A stretch of DNA of 64,000 bases, from NCBI RefSeq assembly GCF_900105385.1, contig NZ_LT629772.1, positions 434,001 through 498,000 of the forward strand, read 5' to 3'. The notes below the pieces were generated by a model. It ran no database searches, was not told the origin of the DNA, and saw nothing but the letters and a program-made list of their open reading frames with translations. How positions within the stretch are numbered: position 1 is the first letter of the stretch; each line of letters opens with the position of its first letter. A program made the position numbers and the translations under genes. This document shows, piece after piece, positions 52,373 to 59,628 of this stretch. The stretch is from Microlunatus soli. Lineage in GTDB: Bacteria > Actinomycetota > Actinomycetes > Propionibacteriales > Propionibacteriaceae.

Positions 52373-52561
52373 ATGGACGCCAACGAGGAAGAACGCATGG
52401 CCGTGGGCAAGAAGGCCGACGCGCTGGGGCTGATCCTGACCCAGGTCGGCGAGGAATACCAGATCCACTCCGGAACACCCGACGTCGAGCACCCCGAGTT
52501 CGTGAGCCCACGACTTGCCGACGTCGAAGAGTATCTGGATCGGCTGATCACCGATCGGTGA
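52373..52561 (+). CDS. Small hypothetical protein
   Basis: 62 residues from ATG 52373: MDANEEERMAVGKKADALG, LILTQVGEEYQIHSG and SPRLADVEEYLDRLI. Probably a small alpha/beta fold. The upstream stress motif and GGGAG support it. Unrecognised. Confidence 0.65.
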   Translation: MDANEEERMAVGKKADALGLILTQVGEEYQIHSGTPDVEHPEFVSPRLADVEEYLDRLITDR

Positions 52562-52609
52562 TCGGGCCCGGTTCTCGAATGTCTCGGCTGGGTGTCTAGG
52601 CTGGCAGCC

Positions 52610-53242
52610 GTGACCGATACGCCTACCGTCCAGGAAGCTCTCGATCTGCTGCTTGCCGGCAACCAGCGCTTCATCGCCGGAGCGGCCGAGCATCCGAATC
52701 AGGACGCCGCACGGCGAGCGGAACTGGCCGAGTCGCAGCGTCCGTTCGCCGTCCTGTTGGGATGCTCGGACTCGCGGTTGGCTGCGGAGATCCTCTTCGA
52801 TCGAGGTCTGGGTGACCTGTTCGTCGTCCGCACCGCAGGACAGGTCCTCGGGGATGAAGTGTTGGGCAGCATCGAATACGGGGTCGACGTCCTCGGCTGC
52901 CGGCTGATCGTCGTCCTGGGCCACCAGGGCTGCGGAGCCGTTGCCGCGGCAACCGCACTGCTGGACGGCGGGTCGGTGCCCGGCGGATACGTCCGCGATC
53001 TGGTCGAACACGTCGCCCCGAGCGTGCTGACAGCGCGGGCCGCCGGCCGTTCGTCGCCGGACGAGGTCCTTGCCGAACACGTCAGTCGCACTGCCGATCT
53101 GCTGCTCGAACGGTCGCGATCGCTCAGCCAGCAGGTAGAAGCCGGCACCGTCGGTGTCGTCGGGTTTTGTTATCAGTTGGACGACGGCACGGTCGACCTC
53201 GTTGCCGAACGCGGTCTGGCTCGCACGCCGTCGATCGGCTGA
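52610..53242 (+). CDS. Beta-class carbonic anhydrase
   Basis: 210 residues. Zinc ligands: Cys in GCSDSR, with the Asp/Arg dyad, and His-x2-Cys in GHQGCGAV. It interconverts CO2 and bicarbonate in the cytoplasm, which would supply PEP carboxylase. Start GTG 52610 is chosen over GTG 52592 as the first conserved block begins at VQEALDLLLAGNQRF. Confidence 0.9.
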   Translation: MTDTPTVQEALDLLLAGNQRFIAGAAEHPNQDAARRAELAESQRPFAVLLGCSDSRLAAEILFDRGLGDLFVVRTAGQVLGDEVLGSIEYGVDVLGCRLIVVLGHQGCGAVAAATALLDGGSVPGGYVRDLVEHVAPSVLTARAAGRSSPDEVLAEHVSRTADLLLERSRSLSQQVEAGTVGVVGFCYQLDDGTVDLVAERGLARTPSIG

Positions 53243-53405
53243 GCTCGTCTGCTGTCGGTCGGGTGGTCAGCACCGTTTCGGGCGTCCCAGTACCTCGGCG
53301 TCGACCTGCGCGGCTTTTGCTGTGAATGCTGCGGACCAGCGGGTATGGGCCCGTCATCGGAGCCGCGACGCCAGGTCGGACACCCGATACCGAGCAGGAG
53401 ACGAC

Positions 53406-53660
53406 ATGACCGATGCGCCCGTCCGCGGACCAGCCGCCGTCACACGGGAATCTGCGGTATTCGCCATGTTCGCCGACGACGTCGAATGCCGCTGCCGGCG
53501 GCGCGGACTGACCATTCAGCCAGCGCTCGTCGACTCGGCGATCAACGGTCATCTGCGTGATGTTGCGGAACTCCTGGGGGTCACGCGTCAGGTTGCCCTG
53601 GAGCACATCGCTCCGGACTTCGGCGCCCTCCTGGCCGATGCGCTGACATGCCGTAGTTGA
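53406..53660 (+). CDS. Small hypothetical protein, possible DNA-binding helices
   Basis: 84 residues from ATG 53406 (AGGAG ahead). Two Cys in DDVECRCRRRG and a helical C-terminal half (INGHLRDVAELLGVTRQVA) that resembles a helix-turn-helix. I recognise no family. Confidence 0.65.
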   Translation: MTDAPVRGPAAVTRESAVFAMFADDVECRCRRRGLTIQPALVDSAINGHLRDVAELLGVTRQVALEHIAPDFGALLADALTCRS

Positions 53661-53758
53661 TCTTGGTGACCAGCGTGGCCGGATACAGCACGACAGATGG
53701 TTGTCGGCACATCTGGTTGTGGTACAGCACCAGAGCCAGCTATCAGCACCCGGATCGC

Positions 53759-53783
53759 GGTTCGCCCGTCCATGGCGGGGTAC
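53759..53783 (+). promoter_or_regulatory. Candidate stress-sigma promoter of the 53844 gene
   Basis: GGTT, 15 nt, GGGTAC, 61 nt ahead of the GTG. Confidence 0.5.
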
Positions 53784-53843
53784 AGCCGATGGGTGGCCAG
53801 GCCGCGCCGCGGCGCGGCCGAACGAGCAGCCCGAGGAGCGAGC

Positions 53844-54077
53844 GTGCGAGAGCCCGAATCGATCATCGATGATGTTCACGCTGCACTGGCGGAGCATTCC
53901 GCCGGAGGGATGACCGGCGCCTTCGTCATCGCCGCCGAGTTGTACGACCAGAACGGCCGCCCGCGGCTGTTCACCGCGCACTCCACCGACGGCACCAGTT
54001 GGACGTTGCTCGGCATGGTCGAGGCGTTGCGCATCGACACCCAGGCTCTCTTTCGCGGTGGCCAGGAAACCGGCTGA
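53844..54077 (+). CDS. Small hypothetical protein
   Basis: 77 residues from GTG 53844 with GAGGAG 6 nt ahead: ESIIDDVHAALAEHSAGG, FVIAAELYDQNGRPRLF and GMVEALRIDTQALF. A beta-hairpin between two helices seems likely. Unrecognised. The DMT gene follows after 12 bp. Confidence 0.65.
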   Translation: MREPESIIDDVHAALAEHSAGGMTGAFVIAAELYDQNGRPRLFTAHSTDGTSWTLLGMVEALRIDTQALFRGGQETG

Positions 54078-54088
54078 GTGGTTGTGCC

Positions 54089-54991
54089 GTGCAGCAATCA
54101 GCCGTGTTCGCAGCGTTGGCGTCCTCGGCATTGTTCGCGACCGGCAGTGCACTCCAGCACCGGGCGGCGGGTGATGCGCCGTCGGCATCCAAGCGACGGA
54201 TGCTGCGCCGCCTGCTGACCCGACCGAGCTGGTTGTTCGGTGCGCTGCTGAGCGCCGGAGCCTTTGCCCTGCACGCCACCGCCTTGCACCTGGGCGAACT
54301 CGCAGTTGTTCAACCGGTGATCTTGAGCGGCATCGTCTTTACCGTGATCGCTCGTTCCGGACTGGCGCATCGGCTGCCGTCCCGCCACGACGTGACGTGG
54401 TCGTTGATCACCTGGGCGGGTCTGTCGTTTGTTGTGGTTGCCCTGCACCCGCGCCCCGCACGCCCGCCGACAGTTTCGCGAGCGATCGCGATCGCGATCA
54501 TCGGAAGCCTGCTGGCCCTGGCCGCCGTGCTGCTTGCGACCGCCTTCACCCGAGGACGTCGCCGAGCGCTGCTGCTGGGCGGCGCCGCCGGGGTACTGTT
54601 CGGACTGGTCGCCGGTCTGGTCAAGCTGACCTTGTCCGACAACTCGAAGGTGGTCGGCGGGTCGTTGCTGCTGCCTGACAACCTGCTGGGCCGTTGGTCG
54701 CTGTGGACTCTCCTCGGATTCGGCGCCTGGGCGGTGCTGTTGAATCAGCGCGCTTACCAGACCGCCAGAGTGACCATGACGGTGCCGATCCTCAACCTCT
54801 GTCAGCTTGCGGTCGGTCTGGTCTTCGGCTGGGTCGTCTTTGCCGAACGGCCGGCCGAATCGGCGCTCCTGATGGCAGCCCAGGGCGGCGGATTGATCAT
54901 GATCAGCATCGGGGTCATCGCGTTGGCGAGATCTTCGCCCGACGATCATCCGACCAGGAGGACGGCCGATAGTCCCACCGTCACAGGGTAA
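54089..54991 (+). CDS. DMT/EamA-family transporter
   Basis: 300 residues, ten helices with two EamA-like halves: FAALASSALFATGSALQH, LGELAVVQPVILSGIVF in the first and YQTARVTMTVPILNLCQLAV, GWVVFAERPAESAL in the second. Drug/metabolite exporters of this group move amino acids or other metabolites. GTG 54089 is close behind the 53844 gene, so likely co-transcribed. Confidence 0.85.
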   Translation: MQQSAVFAALASSALFATGSALQHRAAGDAPSASKRRMLRRLLTRPSWLFGALLSAGAFALHATALHLGELAVVQPVILSGIVFTVIARSGLAHRLPSRHDVTWSLITWAGLSFVVVALHPRPARPPTVSRAIAIAIIGSLLALAAVLLATAFTRGRRRALLLGGAAGVLFGLVAGLVKLTLSDNSKVVGGSLLLPDNLLGRWSLWTLLGFGAWAVLLNQRAYQTARVTMTVPILNLCQLAVGLVFGWVVFAERPAESALLMAAQGGGLIMISIGVIALARSSPDDHPTRRTADSPTVTG

Positions 54992-55070
54992 GCAGCACAC
55001 AGACGGTCGGGTGAGCAGATGCCGCTTCTCCGATGGACAGGACGGCAACAGCGACCATGGAGGTGATGAC

Positions 55071-55592
55071 ATGACGGAGTACGACGACGCCGTGGAGCAG
55101 AACGACGCCCCGGACGATGCTCTGGATCCCAGTGAATACGCCGAGATCCCCGAGCCGTCCGAGCAACTCGATCAGGATCCGTTCCAGCCCGACGTCGGAT
55201 TCGACGACGGCGACGTCGACGACGTCCTGGACGAAGGTCTGACGACGCCCGAAGGATGGTCGGGGCTGATACGCAACGGACCGGACGAGACGATGGACCA
55301 ACGACTGGACGAAGAGCGGTCGGACGACACCGTTCCGATCGGCGAGCCACCGATTACTGCGGACCGAGGATCCGGCGATGCGACCGACGAGCTGGACAGT
55401 GCGGCCTCGGCGGCAGCTGTCGGCGACGAGCGGGCCGGCCGGTTGGTCAGCCCAGACCACGGGATCGGCGAGGGCCGGGAACCGGAACTGTTCGGTGAGG
55501 ACGTCGGCGTTGACGGCGCAGCAGCCAGTGCCGAGGAGGCCGCCGTCCATCTGACCGACGACGAGCCGGCCGAACGCGACGGTTCGGCGTGA
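55071..55592 (+). CDS. DUF5709 protein
   Basis: 173 residues, strongly acidic and mostly disordered. QDPFQPDVGFDDGDVDDVLD and TMDQRLDEERSDD are the DUF5709 signature, ending AVHLTDDEPAERD. ATG 55071 follows GGAGG. Members are stress-associated acidic proteins in actinobacteria. Compare the tiny acidic protein at 55840. Confidence 0.85.
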   Translation: MTEYDDAVEQNDAPDDALDPSEYAEIPEPSEQLDQDPFQPDVGFDDGDVDDVLDEGLTTPEGWSGLIRNGPDETMDQRLDEERSDDTVPIGEPPITADRGSGDATDELDSAASAAAVGDERAGRLVSPDHGIGEGREPELFGEDVGVDGAAASAEEAAVHLTDDEPAERDGSA

Positions 55593-55765
55593 GATGCCGA
55601 ACGGCCCCTCCGTGACGGCAGTTCCCGGAGTCTCTGCGAGGAGGTCAGCAGAGCCCCAGCTCAAAGGGTGTGTGGCTGGGGTCGAAACCCCGAGCCGGGT
55701 TCCGGCCAACGGCTCAGCGGGCGTCGGGGCGGTCGAGAAACCCAAACCCGAGCTTGGATTGCCTG

Positions 55766-55789
55766 GTTTATTGTCCTCCGACCGGGTAG
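55766..55789 (+). promoter_or_regulatory. Candidate stress-sigma promoter of the 47-residue acidic protein
   Basis: GTTT, 14 nt, GGGTAG, 51 nt ahead of the GTG. Confidence 0.5.
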
Positions 55790-55839
55790 ACCTGAGTCAC
55801 CGGAGATCGCCGGTGTGACCCGATGGGAGCGTGGCTGCC

Positions 55840-55983
55840 GTGACAAGCGCCGACGTTGAAGGCAGTTTCGAACCTGACCCGGCCTTCGTCGACGCGTGGG
55901 AGGACGACGAGGAGGTCGATGACCTCCCCGATTCCTATACGCCGGATTACTTCGCCGAACCGGAGCCGCTGCTTCCGGGCTGA
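55840..55983 (+). CDS. 47-residue acidic protein, copy 2
   Basis: GTG 55840 to TGA 55983: MTSADVEGSFEPDPAFVDAW, then EDDEEVDDLPDSYTPDYF and AEPEPLLPG. Shares its layout with the 42-residue protein at 39148-39276. A stress motif precedes it. Related in composition to DUF5709 proteins; function unknown. Confidence 0.65.
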   Translation: MTSADVEGSFEPDPAFVDAWEDDEEVDDLPDSYTPDYFAEPEPLLPG

Positions 55984-56022
55984 CGCATCGTGTGGTTGTC
56001 CAACGGCGCCAACGCGTCAAGC

Positions 56023-56187
56023 TCAGCCGATGCGGTACAACACCACGGTGGCTGCCAGTACTGCAGCGATCGCCACAATGCAGGCCACCACCATGGTCAG
56101 CAGCCGAGAGGGCTCCGGTTCCGCCGGCTGAGCGACCGAGGCCTCATTGCTGTCGAGACCCGCGTAGAGCCCCCATTGATTGATCAC
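56023..56187 (-). CDS. Single-pass membrane protein
   Basis: 54 residues from GTG 56187: a polar start (INQWGLYAGLDSNEA) and a C-terminal helix (TMVVACIVAIAAVLAATVVL). AAGGTGG upstream. Function unknown. Confidence 0.55.
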   Translation of the reverse strand: MINQWGLYAGLDSNEASVAQPAEPEPSRLLTMVVACIVAIAAVLAATVVLYRIG

Positions 56188-56606
56188 TACCCACCTTGCC
56201 TGCCACCGAAAGACCCGACGCCTCGCGGTGACTTCGTCACGACCTGGCCACCGTCCGGATGGACGCGGGCCGGAAGAACGGTGCGCCGCCAGCTGATGGC
56301 GGCGGCGCACCGCTTCAAGTCCTGGCCCGCGTGCGTGAGTTCACCCACCGACGGTGGATCGCTCTCCGGCAGGTTGCTGCAGCCCGTATCCCCCGACATT
56401 GGAGCTGCCCTGCCCACACTCGACGCCGCGACTCCCCCGAATCACGGCGTTGCCAGTCCCATTCACCGAACCGCAGAGGTCTCCCGGGCTTCTGCGGGCT
56501 CGGCGTACTTCCTGGCAGAACGCTAGCACCAAAATCCTCATTTGTCCTAAAACGGACATTTCCGGTTTCGGACACATCGAATCTTCCCTTCAGAGGCGAA
56601 GCCGGT
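56188..56606. other. No confident gene; contains a hairpin and short inverted motif
   Basis: GGTGCGCCGCC (from 56280) pairs with GGCGGCGGCGCACC, a GC-rich hairpin; near 56545 TGTCC-N6-GGACA could be a protein site. Nothing codes recognisably. Confidence 0.3.
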
Positions 56607-57248
56607 TCACCGTTCCGAGCCGGGCTGCCGGGTCGGCCGGAAGCCGTGCTCGATACCCCAGAGCACCGCGTGGGTCCGGTTCGACACCCCGATCCTCCGG
56701 TAGCAGCTGCGAATGTAGGTCTTCACCGAATTGATCGACAGGTGAGCCCGATCAGCGATCTGTTGATTGCTCAGCCCCCGGGTGATCAGCGCGAGAACCT
56801 CTGCCTCGCGAGCACTCAGGCCCTCCTCCCGTCCCGGCCAGTCACCACCGACGATCGCCGATGTCCGCCCTTCGGCACGGGCTGGGCGCACCTGCACACC
56901 GTCATGCACGGCGGTCAGCGCCGCCGCGAGCTCCCCGGCTGGCAGCGCCTTGGAAAGATAGCCGCTGGCACCGCTGCTCAGCGCCGCCGTGACCAACGAG
57001 GGGTCGAGATTCCAGGAGTAGACCGCCACCTTGCCCACTCGCGGATTCGCCGTCAGTCGGCGAATCTCCTCGCGATCGCCGCGAGGGTTGGCGAAGGTGT
57101 CATACATTGCGATGTCGACGCTTTCACCGACGGTGGTGCCCGCATCCAGTTCCACGACCGCCACCGTGTCGCGGTAGGACCGGAGCATCGTGTCGAGACC
57201 ATGGACGACGACCTCGTAGTCGTTCACCAACGCCACCCTGATGACCAT
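56607..57248 (-). CDS. NarL/LuxR-family response regulator-like protein
   Basis: 213 residues: a receiver domain (1-120) with the phosphorylatable Asp in IAMYDTF and Lys in LSKALPAGE, and a LuxR-type helix-turn-helix (143-205: LSAREAEVLALITRGLSNQQ, INSVKTYIRSCYRRIGVSNR). The acidic pocket near residue 9 reads VNDYE instead of the usual DDH, so phosphorylation may be impaired. No sensor kinase is adjacent. A nested inverted repeat lies just upstream. Confidence 0.85.
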   Translation of the reverse strand: MVIRVALVNDYEVVVHGLDTMLRSYRDTVAVVELDAGTTVGESVDIAMYDTFANPRGDREEIRRLTANPRVGKVAVYSWNLDPSLVTAALSSGASGYLSKALPAGELAAALTAVHDGVQVRPARAEGRTSAIVGGDWPGREEGLSAREAEVLALITRGLSNQQIADRAHLSINSVKTYIRSCYRRIGVSNRTHAVLWGIEHGFRPTRQPGSER

Positions 57249-57259
57249 CTGACCACCCT

Positions 57260-57300
57260 AGGCGGTCAATTTCACCCCTTGGGGTGAAGATCGACCGCCT
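57260..57300. promoter_or_regulatory. Nested inverted repeat upstream of the LuxR regulator
   Basis: AGGCGGTC (57260-57267) pairs with GACCGCCT (57293-57300); inside it TTCACCCC (57271-57278) pairs with GGGGTGAA (57281-57288). It lies 12 bp ahead of the ATG and could be an operator or leader hairpin. Confidence 0.55.
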
Positions 57301-57438
57301 CGAGAAACCTAGCTTGGTTGCTGTCGGTCCGCGGCAGGCACGGCAGCGGACCGGCGCCACCGGTCGTCGCAGCATGCTTACGGCGTCGGCCGCATTGCAC
57401 GCGTGCCTGACCAACTCAGGCGTTGCTCGCAAGGAATC

Positions 57439-57478
57439 GGTCCTCATGGAACCCCCGACCCATGAGGACCTGTTTCTT
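57439..57478 (+). terminator. Terminator-like hairpin upstream of the ANTAR gene
   Basis: GGTCCTCATGG (57439-57449) and CCATGAGGACC (57460-57470) pair perfectly around a 10-nt loop, followed by TGTTTCTT. It sits 50 bp ahead of the ANTAR ATG and could be a terminator or leader attenuator. Confidence 0.5.
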
Positions 57479-57527
57479 GTCCCGTGACGCCCGGCAGTGC
57501 GGGGAGCGACGAACGGTAGGAGAGGTG

Positions 57528-57992
57528 ATGACAGCAGGGGGCGACAACCGGGGGCCGGCGCTCGGTGTGGACGGGGACGACATTCTCGATCGGGTCCGCA
57601 ACGTCATCGGGAGTCAACAGCTGCTCGAGGGCTACCGACAGGCCTTGACCGAGGCCGAGAAGCAAATCGCCACCCTCACCGAAGCCGTACACAGCAACCG
57701 AAGCATCGGCATCGCCGTCGGGATCGTGGCCGAGCGGTACGGCATCGGTCCCGACGTCGCCTTCGACTACCTGAAGCGTCTCAGTCAGGACAACAATCGC
57801 AAGCTGCGAGACCTTGCCGCAGAACTCGTCGCCGAGGGAAAGCTCGCCGACCAGGACCCCGTCTGGAGCGGACCGCAGGCCTCGAACGGCCGGACCCGAA
57901 CAGTCACCGATCGGTCGAATCCTTCGAGCCAACATGATCGTGATGGCGCCGCCGCAACCGAGGCGACCCAGAACGCACGACGTTCCCGGTAG
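57528..57992 (+). CDS. ANTAR-domain protein
   Basis: 154 residues: a coiled helix (YRQALTEAEKQIATLTEAV), then ANTAR (SNRSIGIAVGIVAERYGI, RLSQDNNRKLRDLAAELV) and a disordered tail. There is no GAF domain, so it resembles single-domain ANTAR antiterminators regulated by partners. ATG 57528 with TAGGAGAG upstream. A hairpin precedes it; the 58059 gene follows after 66 bp. Confidence 0.85.
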   Translation: MTAGGDNRGPALGVDGDDILDRVRNVIGSQQLLEGYRQALTEAEKQIATLTEAVHSNRSIGIAVGIVAERYGIGPDVAFDYLKRLSQDNNRKLRDLAAELVAEGKLADQDPVWSGPQASNGRTRTVTDRSNPSSQHDRDGAAATEATQNARRSR

Positions 57993-58006
57993 CGATCCGA
58001 GCGACC

Positions 58007-58012
58007 GGGTAA
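58007..58012 (+). promoter_or_regulatory. Possible stress-sigma -10 of the SRPBCC gene
   Basis: GGGTAA with GGTA 15 nt upstream (57988-57991), 46 nt ahead of the ATG at 58059. The -35 half is a poor match. Confidence 0.3.
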
Positions 58013-58058
58013 GAGAACAACCGACAGCTGTTCATCGATCGACACCGCAGGAGGAGAC

Positions 58059-58508
58059 ATGGGTATCGCCCAGGACAGTATTGATGTCAACGTCCCGATC
58101 CAGAAGGCGTACAACCAGTGGACGCAGTTCGAGTCATTCCCGCAATTCATGAACGGTGTCAAGAGCGTCGAGCAGCTCGATGACAAGCATCTGCACTGGA
58201 AGATCTCTGTTGCCGGAGCATCCCGCGAGTACGACGCGGAGATCACCGAACAACGTCCGGACGAGGTGATCGCCTGGCAGTCATCCGGTGACAACGATCA
58301 TTCCGGCACGGTCACGTTCGAACAACTCGACGACACCACCACCAAGGTGACGGCGGCGATCGGTTACTCCACCGAGGGCGCGACCGAGAAGCTCGCCGAT
58401 GCCGTTAATGCACCGGAACGCCAGTTGAGCAGCGATCTCGCGCGATTCAAGAAGTTCATCGAGTCTCCAGAGCCGGAGACCGGCGCTTGGCGCGACGAGA
58501 TCCACTGA
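58059..58508 (+). CDS. SRPBCC-family (polyketide cyclase-like) protein
   Basis: 149 residues: SIDVNVPIQKAYNQWTQFES at the N-terminus and HWKISVAGASREYDAEITE with FEQLDDTTTKVTAAIGYST form the START-like helix-grip fold that binds hydrophobic ligands. Members of this type are stress- and osmotically induced. GAGGAG precedes ATG 58059. Ligand unknown. The topoisomerase starts 14 bp later. Confidence 0.88.
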   Translation: MGIAQDSIDVNVPIQKAYNQWTQFESFPQFMNGVKSVEQLDDKHLHWKISVAGASREYDAEITEQRPDEVIAWQSSGDNDHSGTVTFEQLDDTTTKVTAAIGYSTEGATEKLADAVNAPERQLSSDLARFKKFIESPEPETGAWRDEIH

Positions 58509-58522
58509 ACGGGTGGTGAGAC

Positions 58523-59527
58523 GTGCGGCTGCGACGTAGCGACCCGTCGCAGCCGGGGTGGACACGACGACGACGCGGCGCGGGATTCAGCTACCACCGC
58601 CCGGACGGCTCCCGGATTGCTGCCGGAGAAGCAGAACGGGTCCGCGGACTGGCGATCCCCCCTGCATGGCAGGAGGTCTGGATCTGCCCGTGGGACAACG
58701 GCCACTTGCAAGCCGAGGGCACCGACGCTGCCGGCCGACGCCAATATCTGTATCACCCGGACTGGCGTCGGCGGCGCGATACAGAGAAACACGCCCGTGC
58801 GATTGAGCTCGCCACAATGCTTCCACGGATTCGGCGGTCGATCGAAGAACAACTTGATGGACACGGTTGGCCGCGGCAGCGGACCCTCGCGGTAGCGCTG
58901 AGAATGCTTGATCATGGAGTGTTCCGCACCGGCGGAGAGGAATACCTCGAACAGAACGGCTCCTACGGCGTCGCCACGCTGCTCAGATCCCAGGTTCGAG
59001 TGAACGGTTCGATGCTCTCGTTCTCCTACACCGCCAAGGGCGGTATCGACAGAACGATGAGTCTGCGTGATCCCGCATTGGCCCACGCAGTCACCCGACT
59101 CCGACGGATCCGTAGCGACACAGACCGGCTGCTGGTGTATCGATCGCGCGGTGCCGTTCACCAGCTCAGGTCGGCGGACCTGAACGAGCGGTTCCAGGAA
59201 CTCGCCGGTGAACAGTTCTCCGTAAAGGACCTGCGGACCTGGAGCGCAACCGTGCTGGCGGCGGTCGAACTGGCTAAGGCAGACCCGCCACGCTCGTTGC
59301 GGGCTTCCCGGGCGATCGAGCGTTCGGTGTTGGACGACGTAGCAGATCACCTCGGCAACACACCCACAACCGCACGCAAGTCGTACGTGGACCCGCGCCT
59401 ATTCGACTTCTTCGAGCGTGGCGAGACGATCGCGGCCGGCCCGCAACGTCCCGGCCCGATCGACGAGAGCGACGCCACGGTCCGAGACAGGGCGGAACGG
59501 TCAGTCCTGCGCCTGTTACAGGGATGA
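58523..59527 (+). CDS. DNA topoisomerase IB
   Basis: 334 residues. N-terminal DNA-binding domain with WICPWDNGHLQAEGTDAAGR, then the catalytic core: RTGGEEYLEQNGSYGVATLL, Arg/Lys residues (SYTAKGG; VKDLRTWSATV), and the active Tyr in TARKSYVDPRL. It relaxes supercoils by a 3'-phosphotyrosyl intermediate. Start GTG 58523 gives normal bacterial TopIB length. Stop overlaps an in-frame ATG of the catalase frame. Confidence 0.9.
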   Translation: MRLRRSDPSQPGWTRRRRGAGFSYHRPDGSRIAAGEAERVRGLAIPPAWQEVWICPWDNGHLQAEGTDAAGRRQYLYHPDWRRRRDTEKHARAIELATMLPRIRRSIEEQLDGHGWPRQRTLAVALRMLDHGVFRTGGEEYLEQNGSYGVATLLRSQVRVNGSMLSFSYTAKGGIDRTMSLRDPALAHAVTRLRRIRSDTDRLLVYRSRGAVHQLRSADLNERFQELAGEQFSVKDLRTWSATVLAAVELAKADPPRSLRASRAIERSVLDDVADHLGNTPTTARKSYVDPRLFDFFERGETIAAGPQRPGPIDESDATVRDRAERSVLRLLQG

Positions 59528-59561
59528 GCACACCGGGACTGCTGTCCTCGCTGGCCTTCTG

Positions 59562-59585
59562 CGTTGACCATCACGAACCGGGTAT
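59562..59585 (+). promoter_or_regulatory. Candidate stress-sigma promoter of the catalase gene
   Basis: CGTT, 14 nt, GGGTAT. It lies downstream of ATG 59524 and 43 nt upstream of ATG 59629, supporting the later start. Confidence 0.5.
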
Positions 59586-59628
59586 AGCTCAAGCGGCCAG
59601 GAACGCCTCAGCCAGCGAAGGACACGCC

